A stretch of 14,729 bases of DNA from Paracoccaceae bacterium (GTDB taxonomy: Bacteria; Pseudomonadota; Alphaproteobacteria; Rhodobacterales; Rhodobacteraceae). The position numbers were made by a program, and so were the translations under genes. The DNA lies in the NCBI GenBank assembly GCA_003500165.1, contig DNSZ01000073.1, forward strand, positions 1 through 14,729, written 5' to 3'. Under the pieces are notes generated by a model. The model worked only from the letters and a program-made list of their open reading frames with translations. It was not told where the DNA came from and ran no database searches. Of the stretch, positions 1-8,193 are shown in pieces (the stretch's first letter is position 1; each line of letters opens with the position of its first letter).

Positions 1-2748
1 GATTCAATGCCGATTGACACCCGAGGCCGCGAATGGGTGGCGCTCCCAGCGCCACGCGCAGGGATTCTTGCGCTTCGACCGCTGTCGGGAAACGAGAACG
101 ACATCGTTGTCCTGGACCCCACACTGGAAATAGCATCGGTCGAAGCAGCGCGGTTCGATCTCCCAGAAGATGCGCGCACTACCGTGCAAGCCAAGGCTGC
201 GCTCTTGGCGGACGCACTGCGGCTCACACTTCGTCGCGGCGCCGGGCCTTTCCGATCTGCCGCGCAACTCGCCTTTGAACCACGGACGTATCAGCTTGTG
301 CCGCTTCTCATGGCGCTCAGGCTCCAAGTGCCACGTCTGCTGATCGCGGACGATGTCGGTATTGGCAAGACCATCGAAGCGGGCTTGATACTGCGGGAGT
401 TCATGGACCGTGGCGAAGTCGATGCATTCTCGGTTCTTTGCCCACCCCACCTCGTTGATCAGTGGATCATCGAGCTCAAGGATCGGTTCGGAATCGACGC
501 CGTCGCCGTGACTTCCGGCACAGCGGCACGCCTCGAGCGAAATCTGCCACTCGCTCAGACCCTTTTCGACGCTTACCCCCATACGGTTGTCAGCCTCGAT
601 TACATCAAGGCCGAGAAGCGACGGGAGGGGTTCGCGCGGGCCTGTCCCGACTTCGTGATCGTTGATGAAGCCCACGCTTGTGTGGGCACCCACAAAGGCA
701 AACAGCAGCGTTTCGAGTTGCTACAGGGACTCGCGAAGGACGCGGAGCGCCGGTTCATCATGCTCACGGCCACACCGCATTCGGGCGACGAGGAAGCATT
801 TGCAAGACTGCTATCACTGATCGACCAGGACTTCGCCACGCTGGACTTCGACAGCGCGAGATACCGAGAGCGCCTCGCGAGGCACTTTGTCCAGCGTCGT
901 CGCGTGGACCTCGTCGAGGGCGATTGGCACGAGGACCGATCATTCCCGAAACACGAAACCACAGAGCACGCCTATCGGCTCTCGCCCGAGCACCTGGCGT
1001 TCCAGGAAGCCGTTCTGGACTATTGCCTCGAGGTGGTCTCGAAAGCGGGAGAGCAAAAGAGGGATCAGCGCCTGGCGTTCTGGGGCACCCTCGCTCTCAT
1101 GCGCTGCGTCGGTTCCTCGCCCGCCGCGGCGTTGAGTGCGCTGAGAAATCGTGCCGCCAACGAAGCAGAGCGTCTCGAACCGCAGATCTATGACGAAGAC
1201 GGCGACGACGAAGATGCCGTGGACATCGAACCGAGCACGGCATTCTCAGATGATCCCGCACTCCGTGCGCTCATCGATCAGGCTGGCGATCTTGTTGAAG
1301 CGAAAGATCCGAAACTCGATGCCCTCGTCGGTGCGCTCAAACCGCTGATCAAGAGTGGCGCCAACCCAGTCGTCTTCTGCCGGTACTTGGCCACCGCCGA
1401 ACACGTGAAGTCTGCCCTGCGGAGAGCGTTCCCAAAGCTGATCATCGAGTCGGTAACTGGAGAGCTGACCCCGGACGAACGCCGCGATCGTGTTGCCGAG
1501 ATGGCGCTGGAAGATGCGGAAGGAGGTGCGCAGAGAATCCTGGTGGCGACCGATTGCCTCTCGGAGGGCATCAACCTGCAGCAGCTTTTTGACACGGTCG
1601 TACACTACGATCTCTCATGGAATCCGACCCGACATCAGCAGCGTGAAGGACGGGTGGACCGCTTCGGCCAGCCGGCCGAGCTGGTTCGCTCGATCATGAT
1701 GTTCTCGCCGGACAGCGCCATCGATGGTGCCGTCCTCGATGTGATCCTGCGAAAAGCCGAGGAAATCAGGAAGGCAACCGGGGTGACGGTCCCTCTGCCT
1801 GACGAGCGCGGGCCGGTCACAGACGCCCTGATGTCCGCAATGATGCTCCGCCGTGGTGGGCACAAGCAGCTCACGCTCGACCTTCGCCTCGAGGATGGCA
1901 CGAAGGTCATGGAAGCGCGTTGGCGCGATGCCAGCGAGAACGAGAAGAAGTCGCGTGCCAGGTTCGCCCAGAACGCGATGAAACCCGCTGAGGTAGCGCC
2001 GGAGTGGGACAAGGTCAGAAGCCTGCTCGGCTCGCCCGAGGACACGAAGCTTTTCGTCGAGCGCGCGATGTCGCGGTTCGGTGTGCCGCTTGAGAGAAAG
2101 CGGAACGTCTATGTCGCTCACGTTCACGCGCTTCAGCAGACCTTGAAGGAGAAGCTCGAACAGCGCGGCCTCGAGAAATCCGTCAGGCTCGCCACCGCTG
2201 AGCCTGCTCCCTCTGGAACGTCGCTCCTAACGAGAACCCATCCGCTGACGGCGTCGCTCGCCGAAAGCCTTGTCGAGGCGTCGTTGGATCAGGAGGCACT
2301 TCCAGATCTCGGCATTGGCCGCGTCGGTGCATGGCCGACAACAGCGGTCTCGGCGATGACGCGCGTCGCCCTCCTGCGCGTCCGGTATAAGCTCACGATC
2401 CACGCCAGAAAGGAGCGGCTCCTGCTGGCCGAAGAAGCAGCGCTGGTTGCCTTACAGGGCAAAGGCGTCGTGGCGACCGGTGAAGAGGTCCGCAACATGC
2501 TCAGTACGCCGGCCACAGCCGACCTCGCGGCGATCGCACGAGATCGGATGATCAATACCGCCAAGGCGGACCTGCCCGATTTGCTCACTGGACCCTTGGC
2601 GGACTTCGTCAAGAAGAGAGCTGCGGAACTCGTCGAGGATCACGCTCGTCTGCGTGCCGCGGCCGGATCCATCTCCCGCGTCAGTGTCGAAGCGGTCCTT
2701 CCGCCCGACGTGATCGGCTTGTTCGTCCTCATGCCGGGCGAGGTGTGA
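1..2748 (+). CDS. SNF2/RapA-type superfamily 2 DNA helicase, DrmD-like; probably 5'-partial
   Basis: This is an ATP-dependent DNA helicase or translocase, expected to act on DNA in the cytoplasm with the methylase encoded next to it. Counting from the ATG at 7, the Walker A motif is DDVGIGKT (115-122, K121), Walker B is DEAH (220-223), motif III is TATPHSG (254-260), motif V is ATDCLSEGIN (about 514-523), and motif VI is HQQREGRVDRFGQ (about 542-554). FEPRTYQLVPL (90-100) acts as the Q-motif region. An acidic linker lies near 393-412 between the two RecA lobes. The C-terminal third, which ends in LPPDVIGLFVLMPGEV, is a helical extension seen in helicases paired with large methylases. The reading frame is open to base 1 and no Shine-Dalgarno precedes the ATG at 7. 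Relatives as I recall them carry a few more residues before the RGREW motif, so the true start is probably upstream of the window. No methylase or nuclease domain is seen. DrmD of class 1 DISARM is the nearest named analogue; a generic RapA/HepA-like helicase is the alternative. Confidence 0.92.
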   Translation, partial: DSMPIDTRGREWVALPAPRAGILALRPLSGNENDIVVLDPTLEIASVEAARFDLPEDARTTVQAKAALLADALRLTLRRGAGPFRSAAQLAFEPRTYQLVPLLMALRLQVPRLLIADDVGIGKTIEAGLILREFMDRGEVDAFSVLCPPHLVDQWIIELKDRFGIDAVAVTSGTAARLERNLPLAQTLFDAYPHTVVSLDYIKAEKRREGFARACPDFVIVDEAHACVGTHKGKQQRFELLQGLAKDAERRFIMLTATPHSGDEEAFARLLSLIDQDFATLDFDSARYRERLARHFVQRRRVDLVEGDWHEDRSFPKHETTEHAYRLSPEHLAFQEAVLDYCLEVVSKAGEQKRDQRLAFWGTLALMRCVGSSPAAALSALRNRAANEAERLEPQIYDEDGDDEDAVDIEPSTAFSDDPALRALIDQAGDLVEAKDPKLDALVGALKPLIKSGANPVVFCRYLATAEHVKSALRRAFPKLIIESVTGELTPDERRDRVAEMALEDAEGGAQRILVATDCLSEGINLQQLFDTVVHYDLSWNPTRHQQREGRVDRFGQPAELVRSIMMFSPDSAIDGAVLDVILRKAEEIRKATGVTVPLPDERGPVTDALMSAMMLRRGGHKQLTLDLRLEDGTKVMEARWRDASENEKKSRARFAQNAMKPAEVAPEWDKVRSLLGSPEDTKLFVERAMSRFGVPLERKRNVYVAHVHALQQTLKEKLEQRGLEKSVRLATAEPAPSGTSLLTRTHPLTASLAESLVEASLDQEALPDLGIGRVGAWPTTAVSAMTRVALLRVRYKLTIHARKERLLLAEEAALVALQGKGVVATGEEVRNMLSTPATADLAAIARDRMINTAKADLPDLLTGPLADFVKKRAAELVEDHARLRAAAGSISRVSVEAVLPPDVIGLFVLMPGEV
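2740..2743 (+). promoter_or_regulatory. Ribosome binding site of the methylase gene
   Basis: GAGG lies 7 nt before the ATG at 2751, inside the last codons of the helicase gene. A GTG at 2745 in the same frame would leave only 1 nt of spacing, so this site favours the ATG. The methylase then starts 2 nt after the helicase stop, which suggests translational coupling. Confidence 0.6.
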
Positions 2749-2750
2749 TC

Positions 2751-5700
2751 ATGGCGCGCAAACCGATCTCCGACATGTCCGCATGGCCCTCGCTCAGCCT
2801 TGAGGGCAACCTGATCGCGCCCGCGATGATCGCCAGGATCGACCAGCGGGACGCACCGGAACAGGCGCCGGAGGACTACGCTGTCCGCAAGGGCCTCACG
2901 ATCCGCGAGGAAATCTCGACGGCATTCCGGGTCGGCCAATCTCATTTCGATGCCTTCGCGAAGCTCGAGGCTCCTTCGCAGGACGCCACACGGCGTTTCA
3001 TCGTCGGCCTCTTCAAGGAGACCTTCGGGTTCCACGACCTGGCGCCGGCCACTGCGCCGCTCGCCATGATCGCAAGCGGCCGAGTTCCCGTGGTCGTGGT
3101 GCCGCCGAGCGAGACGTTGGACCGCCGCAGCCCAACACTGTCCGTCGACCGCTCCCGCTCGCCCGCCTTCGCGCTTCAGGACTACCTCAACGACTCCGAG
3201 GAAGCACTATGGGGCATCGTCACCAACGGCACCCACCTTCGCCTCATGCGGGACAACGCGTCCCTGACGCGCCCCGCCTACATCGAAGCCGACCTCGCCC
3301 AGATCTTCTCGACCGAGGACATCGCGTCGTTTGCCGCGCTCTGGCTCATCATCCACCGGTCACGCTTCGGCGCCGCTGACACCCCGGCCACCGACTGCCC
3401 GCTCGAGCGGTGGCGCGAGGCTGGCTCGCGCGAGGGAGAGGCCGCGCGTGACCGCCTGGCAGACCAGGTCCAGATCGCGCTCAAGGTGCTGGGCTCGGGC
3501 TTCCTCGAGGCCAACCCCGAGCTCGCGGCCAAACTGAAATCCGGTGAGGTGAACCTCACAACCTGGTTCAACGAACTCCTCCGCCTCGTTTACCGGCTGA
3601 TCTTCCTGATGGTCGCCGAGGACCGGAACCTCCTCCACCCGGCGAAGTCGAAGGCCGAGGCCCGGGCGCTCTACGCCGAGGGCTACAGCCTCGCCGCGCT
3701 GCGAAAGCAGTGCTACCGCGCCGCCACCTGGGACAAGCACCACGACCGCTACGAGGGCATCAAGATCGTCTTCCGCGCGCTCGCCCACGGGCAGGAAGCG
3801 CTCGCCCTCCCGGCGCTTGGCGGCCTCTTCGCCGAGGATAGGCTGCCCCACGTCGAAACCGCCCGCCTGCGAAACCGCGCGTTCATGGAAGCGCTCTACC
3901 GGCTCTCCTGGCTTGCCGACAAAACCGGTATGGTTCCCGTCAACTGGCGCGCGATGGAGACCGAGGAACTGGGCTCGGTCTACGAATCTCTGCTCGAACT
4001 CCAGCCGCAGTTGGGTGACGACGGCAAAACGCTCGTTTTCGCCTCTGAGGCGGCCGAGCAGATGGGAAATCAGCGAAAAACAACAAGCTCGTTCTATACG
4101 TCCGACAGCTTGGTCGAAGCGCTGCTCGAAACCGCACTCGACCCCTTGCTAGATAAGACCGAAGCGGCAGCAGAAGATCCGGCGAGCGCGCTTCTAGGGC
4201 TATCAATCATCGATCCCGCCTGCGGCTCCGGGCATTTTCTACTTGCCGCAGCCAGGCGAATAGCGACCCGCCTAGCGAGGATACGTGCGGACGGGACACC
4301 CTCTCTGGCTGATTTCCGTCATGCGCTGCGAGACGTGGCGCGTTCCTGCCTTTTTGGGGTGGACCGCAATCCGATGGCGGTTGAGTTGACCAAGGTCGCC
4401 CTCTGGATTGAAACGGTGGATCCGGGCCTTCCTCTCGGCTTCTTCGATGCACAGATCCGGTGCGGGGACGCACTGCTGGGCGTCTTCGATCTGAATGTAT
4501 TGGAAGAAGGCATCCCGGACGATGCCTACAAGGCCATTGGAAACGACGACAAGGACGTGGCGAGATACTACTCGCAGAAGAACAAGCGTGAGCGCGATGA
4601 AAAGTCCAGAATAGCTGCGGGTTTTGGCTTCAGCCGAGCCCGCGATCTGTTGAGCGATTTCCAGGCCCTGCGAGCGATGCCGGAGGACACCCTCGAAGAG
4701 GTCGAAGCAAAATCCGCAAGACTCAGAGCGATCACGGCCAAGGGGGCCGACGCGTGGCAGCTTGAGATGTCTTGTGACCTCTACGTGTCCGCGTTCCTTC
4801 TTCCGAAGCTAAAGGGCGGACCTCACGCCGGCCCTGATGGGCTGCCGCGCCGCGGAGCGGAAACCATTCCGACCAGCGGCACACTGTGGGAGTGGTTGCG
4901 GGGCGTTCAGCCCTTCGGTCCCTTGTTTGCGCAGGCCATTGATGCCGCCCGCGAGGCAAGAGCCTTCCACTGGCCGTTGGAATTCCCTGACATCATGTCC
5001 AACGGCGGATTTGATCTCGTGCTCGGGAACCCGCCTTGGGACACCATGAGTCCCGACTACAAAGAGTTCTTTTCGGTGTACGATCCGAACGTGCGCCACC
5101 TTTCGCCGGACGAACAGAAGGTCGCATACGCGGAACTACTTTCTGACCCGGTGATCACGCAGAAGTGGGACAAGTACTGCGCAGATCTCTATTCCGCGGT
5201 CCATTTCATGAAGTCGAGCGGGCGCTATCGCCTGTTCGCCAAAGGCAACCTTGGAAAAGGGGACTTCAACGTCTACCGCATGTTTGTCGAGACCGCGCTC
5301 TCGGCAACGCGCCATGGCTGCGTTGCGGCGCAATTCGTGCCGGAAGGGCTCTATAACGGCGCCAACGCCACCGCGATCCGCCAGGAACTCTTTTCGGCAT
5401 TCCGGCTGGACCGACTGGCCGGCTTTGAGAACACGCGGGGCATCTGGTTCCCCTCAATCGATACGCGAATGAAGTTCTGTCTCTACGTGGCGTGGAAGGA
5501 CGGCGAAACGGAGCGGTTCCCAGCATGGTTCCGCGTAAACACGCTGGAGAAACTGGAAAAGGTCGTCTCCGGACGCGGGCTGGAGATTCCAGTAAGCCTG
5601 GTATCGGAGTTCTCACCGGACGCTGTGGCCGTGATGGAGTTCGCGTCGCAGTACGAAGTGGACGTCTGCTCGAGGATGTATGGCCTTTATCCTAAATTCG

Positions 5701-6617
5701 GCGAGGAGATCGAAGGCTTGCCCTATCGGCACTACATGCGCGAGGTCGATATGGGAACAGATCGGGGATTGTTCTCCGAGGGCGACGAGGGGCTGCCAGT
5801 CTTTGAAGGCAGGATGATCGACGCCTACGACTACCGCGCAAAGGGCTACGTCTCCGGTCGTGGCCGGTCTGCCGTATGGGAAGATTATCCCTTCGGTAGT
5901 TCGGACAAGCGCATTCAGCCCCAGTGGCGCATATTGCGCGAAAAGATCCCTGATAAGCTCGCAGGACGCATCGACCGATACCGGATTGGTTTCGGAGACG
6001 TGGCAAGCCCGACGAACCAACGTGGTTTAATAGCCGCCCTTCTGCCAGCGGCTTGTGTAAGCGGGCACAAGGTTCCAACTATAGAATTCACAAAGGGAGA
6101 TAACTTCTACACACTGCTCTGGCTTGGCATCGCAAACTCTCTGACGATGGACTATCTCGTTCGGAAGAAGGTTTCATTGACCATGTCATATACGATCATG
6201 GACAGCCTGCCTTTTCCTCGCGATTTTGCGTCGACAGAGTCAGCTGGGGAAATCGCCCGCCGAGTTTGTTCACTCTGCGCAGTTGGACCTGAGATGGCCG
6301 GCTTCCGTCAGACTGCTGTTGACGCAGAGATTCTTTCCACAGTTGAGGACGTGATTGATGATCCCGAGCGACGAGCAATCGTGGCGGCTGAGATCGATGT
6401 CCTCGTTGCGCGCGACGTCTATGGACTGAGCAAAGACGAACTGGCCTACATTCTCGATCCCGCCAACGTGCTCGGCGAGGACTGCGGAGTCGAAACCTTC
6501 AAGGCGCTTCGTAACCGCGAGATACGCGAGTTCGACGAATACCGCACTCAACGCCTAATCCTCGAAGCCTGGGACCGCCTGGAGGCGAGCAGCGAGTCCA
6601 GCGCCATGGCTATCTAG
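2751..6617 (+). CDS. Eco57I/PglX-like N6-adenine DNA methyltransferase, DrmMI-like
   Basis: This is a large SAM-dependent DNA methyltransferase (1288 aa) expected to convert adenine to N6-methyladenine in a specific DNA site. The SAM-binding motif I is DPACGSGH (488-495), motif II is GVDRNP (536-541), and the catalytic motif IV is NPPW (760-763). SFYTSDSLV (about 447-455) corresponds to the motif X region typical of gamma-class enzymes. The C-terminal 500 residues should hold target recognition; MSYTIMDSLPFPRD near 1150 is a landmark of the end of such domains. The N-terminal 430 residues contain WGIVTNG (154-160), as in fused restriction-methylase proteins, but I see no convincing PD-(D/E)XK triad. 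Nuclease activity would therefore have to come from another gene. The length and the pairing with a helicase match DrmMI of class 1 DISARM, PglX of BREX, or a type IIG-like enzyme. The C-terminal part is AT-richer than its neighbours. The start at 2751 is chosen on its GAGG site. Confidence 0.95.
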   Translation: MARKPISDMSAWPSLSLEGNLIAPAMIARIDQRDAPEQAPEDYAVRKGLTIREEISTAFRVGQSHFDAFAKLEAPSQDATRRFIVGLFKETFGFHDLAPATAPLAMIASGRVPVVVVPPSETLDRRSPTLSVDRSRSPAFALQDYLNDSEEALWGIVTNGTHLRLMRDNASLTRPAYIEADLAQIFSTEDIASFAALWLIIHRSRFGAADTPATDCPLERWREAGSREGEAARDRLADQVQIALKVLGSGFLEANPELAAKLKSGEVNLTTWFNELLRLVYRLIFLMVAEDRNLLHPAKSKAEARALYAEGYSLAALRKQCYRAATWDKHHDRYEGIKIVFRALAHGQEALALPALGGLFAEDRLPHVETARLRNRAFMEALYRLSWLADKTGMVPVNWRAMETEELGSVYESLLELQPQLGDDGKTLVFASEAAEQMGNQRKTTSSFYTSDSLVEALLETALDPLLDKTEAAAEDPASALLGLSIIDPACGSGHFLLAAARRIATRLARIRADGTPSLADFRHALRDVARSCLFGVDRNPMAVELTKVALWIETVDPGLPLGFFDAQIRCGDALLGVFDLNVLEEGIPDDAYKAIGNDDKDVARYYSQKNKRERDEKSRIAAGFGFSRARDLLSDFQALRAMPEDTLEEVEAKSARLRAITAKGADAWQLEMSCDLYVSAFLLPKLKGGPHAGPDGLPRRGAETIPTSGTLWEWLRGVQPFGPLFAQAIDAAREARAFHWPLEFPDIMSNGGFDLVLGNPPWDTMSPDYKEFFSVYDPNVRHLSPDEQKVAYAELLSDPVITQKWDKYCADLYSAVHFMKSSGRYRLFAKGNLGKGDFNVYRMFVETALSATRHGCVAAQFVPEGLYNGANATAIRQELFSAFRLDRLAGFENTRGIWFPSIDTRMKFCLYVAWKDGETERFPAWFRVNTLEKLEKVVSGRGLEIPVSLVSEFSPDAVAVMEFASQYEVDVCSRMYGLYPKFGEEIEGLPYRHYMREVDMGTDRGLFSEGDEGLPVFEGRMIDAYDYRAKGYVSGRGRSAVWEDYPFGSSDKRIQPQWRILREKIPDKLAGRIDRYRIGFGDVASPTNQRGLIAALLPAACVSGHKVPTIEFTKGDNFYTLLWLGIANSLTMDYLVRKKVSLTMSYTIMDSLPFPRDFASTESAGEIARRVCSLCAVGPEMAGFRQTAVDAEILSTVEDVIDDPERRAIVAAEIDVLVARDVYGLSKDELAYILDPANVLGEDCGVETFKALRNREIREFDEYRTQRLILEAWDRLEASSESSAMAI
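6061..6240 (+). other. Low-GC segment inside the methylase recognition region
   Basis: By hand count this stretch is about 48% GC (86 of 180). The 60-base lines I counted in the 5' part of the same gene and in the two downstream genes run from 62 to 72%. It encodes the C-terminal part where target recognition domains lie in Eco57I and PglX-type methylases. The reading frame is intact. I interpret it as a horizontally exchanged specificity segment. Confidence 0.55.
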
Positions 6618-6618
6618 A

Positions 6619-7407
6619 ATGGCAGAGGATCGTGTTGAGGTCAGTCGGGACGGGCTCTCGCGCTTGCAGTTGGCCGCGGAGGCTTTTGCCCGCACCGAGG
6701 TCGCCCGGATCGCCGGGGTAGTCATCGACGATCTGCGCTCTCAATCCGCCAACGGCACCTTCGGCGATGTCGCAGCCCGTCACCTGTGGGACGAATACTG
6801 CTGGTCCCTGCAGGAGGGACCGTTCGATGACGACATGGGCTGGGACGACGTTCGCCTCGGCTCGCTGTCGGGCGCATTCGACGACGTGGTGCGCGCATCG
6901 ATCCAGACCGAGGTCGAGAAGCTTCCCAGGCACGCGCTCGTCTTTCTGAGCGCGCAAGCCTTCGAGGAGGACGACGACAGCGACGAAGAGGAAAGCCTCG
7001 GCAGCATCTGGATAGACGGGATCGTGTCCCTCGTCCTCGACGAGGTGAACAGCCGCGCGTCACGCCGGACCCTCGACCTCATCGGTCCGCACCGCGGCGA
7101 CGTGATCGGCTACGAAGTTGAAGGCTCGGGGATGGTCTGGTCCGTCCTGTCGGACAGAGGCGAAGCGATGGACCTCATCGCCAGCCATTGCGACGCGCTG
7201 ATCGACCCGGCGGGCGACCTGTCCGATCTGGCTGACGAGATGGTTGAGGCCTTCATGGCAGCCGCGGCCGAAGACGACGAGGGCGAGGTATTCTCCGTCT
7301 TCCTCGAGCGCTTTGAAGACGACGTGCGCGCGCTGGTCCGAGAGAAGGACGTGCTGCCGTCCCTCGCAGACATGCGAGCCGGGCTGCTTGATCGGCTGGA
7401 CGGTTGA
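6619..7407 (+). CDS. Highly acidic protein of unknown function in the defence-like operon
   Basis: I do not recognise a named family with known function. The 262-aa product has about 61 Asp+Glu against about 22 Lys+Arg, an estimated net charge near -39. Acidic clusters include EEDDDSDEEE (about 115-124) and the region near 211-216. The segment LWDEYCWSLQEGPFDDDMGWDD (about 56-77) is rich in Trp, Tyr and acidic residues and looks like a conserved core. No signal peptide, membrane segment or catalytic motif is apparent, so it is probably a soluble cytoplasmic protein. It starts 1 nt after the methylase stop and lacks a clear Shine-Dalgarno, so expression probably depends on reinitiation after the methylase. 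Its stop abuts the HNH gene. A protein so acidic could mimic DNA or chaperone a nuclease or helicase, but this is speculation. Codon use is GC-rich and consistent with a real gene. Confidence 0.85.
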   Translation: MAEDRVEVSRDGLSRLQLAAEAFARTEVARIAGVVIDDLRSQSANGTFGDVAARHLWDEYCWSLQEGPFDDDMGWDDVRLGSLSGAFDDVVRASIQTEVEKLPRHALVFLSAQAFEEDDDSDEEESLGSIWIDGIVSLVLDEVNSRASRRTLDLIGPHRGDVIGYEVEGSGMVWSVLSDRGEAMDLIASHCDALIDPAGDLSDLADEMVEAFMAAAAEDDEGEVFSVFLERFEDDVRALVREKDVLPSLADMRAGLLDRLDG

Positions 7408-7409
7408 CC

Positions 7410-8168
7410 ATGGCCGTTGTCGAGGCGCCCCAGTCCTTCGTCACCCGCCAGGAATGCGACAAGGTCGCGTTCCAGAACGGCTTCCGCCGGACGCATGGCG
7501 AGACCGATGGGTGGCGACACTACAGCTCAACGACGGCTCAAGGCTCGATCTGGCTGGCGCGTGACGCTGCCGACGGCTGGCTACTCGCCATCGACCACGG
7601 GGGGGTGATCGAGGAACTCGGGCTTGCCGGGGTTGTCCTCGGCGGGCCCGGATCGGCCCGCTACGCCTTCGCGACACTCGGCGAACTCTACGCCCAGATG
7701 CCCCGGGTCTATCAGCTTGCGGCCAGCCTTCCCGACGCGCCGCTCGCGAAGTTCCACGCCAAGGTGAAGGATCTGCCGACGAGCACCGAGGCCGAACGGC
7801 TGGTCGTTCAGCGCATCGGGCAGGACGTGTTCCGGTCGGGACTGCTCGAGTATTGGCAGGGCCGCTGTCCACTGACGGGCATCTCGGACGAGTCCCTTCT
7901 TCGTGCGTCGCACATCATTCCCTGGAAGGACTGCGAAAGCGACGCCGAACGCCTCGACGTGCATAACGGACTGCTTCTCTCGGCGCTTTGGGACGCCGCT
8001 TTTGACCGCGGGCTCGTGAGCTTCGATGACGGTGGCCAGCCGATCTTTTCCCCTGTCCTTGGCGAAATGGCCCGCTCGGAGCTTCGCTGGAAGCAGCCGA
8101 TCGCGCTAACCGACAAGCACCGTACTCGCCTTGCTTGGCACCGCTCTCACCTATTCAAATCCGAATAG
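7410..8168 (+). CDS. HNH endonuclease (HNH_2 type), restriction-like
   Basis: This is a predicted metal-dependent DNA nuclease of 252 aa. The C-terminal HNH core reads CPLTGISD (from C153), ASHIIPW (first catalytic His H168), then HNGLLLSALWDAAFD with N186 and the closing D195 and D199. This spacing is characteristic of the HNH_2 group found in restriction-type nucleases. The N-terminal 145 residues form a separate domain with a WLLAIDHGG strand and a leucine-rich helical region before the nuclease; I assign it no function. The ATG at 7410 begins 2 nt after the upstream stop. An in-frame TTG at 7404 would overlap that stop and is a less likely start. No strong Shine-Dalgarno is seen, so coupling to the acidic gene is likely. 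The gene ends in tandem TAG TAG (8166-8171). Within this operon it is the best candidate for the DNA-cutting subunit, because the methylase shows no clear nuclease motif. Confidence 0.93.
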   Translation: MAVVEAPQSFVTRQECDKVAFQNGFRRTHGETDGWRHYSSTTAQGSIWLARDAADGWLLAIDHGGVIEELGLAGVVLGGPGSARYAFATLGELYAQMPRVYQLAASLPDAPLAKFHAKVKDLPTSTEAERLVVQRIGQDVFRSGLLEYWQGRCPLTGISDESLLRASHIIPWKDCESDAERLDVHNGLLLSALWDAAFDRGLVSFDDGGQPIFSPVLGEMARSELRWKQPIALTDKHRTRLAWHRSHLFKSE

Positions 8169-8193
8169 TAGTCTGCGTACTCGCCGGACGAAC
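8169..8193. other. 25-bp convergent junction without a visible terminator
   Basis: The HNH gene (+) and the fibre-like gene (-) end towards each other here. I find no GC-rich hairpin with a T run on either strand, so transcripts may read into each other or terminate inside the opposing gene. Confidence 0.6.

Noticed and set aside
4..693. A 229-codon frame on the - strand opposite the helicase start
   Set aside because: It is antisense to the helicase motifs and shows no family pattern.
1..8168. Calling the operon a complete DISARM or BREX system
   Set aside because: No DrmA, DrmB, DrmC, BrxC or PglZ is present in the window. Only the helicase and methylase resemble members of these systems.
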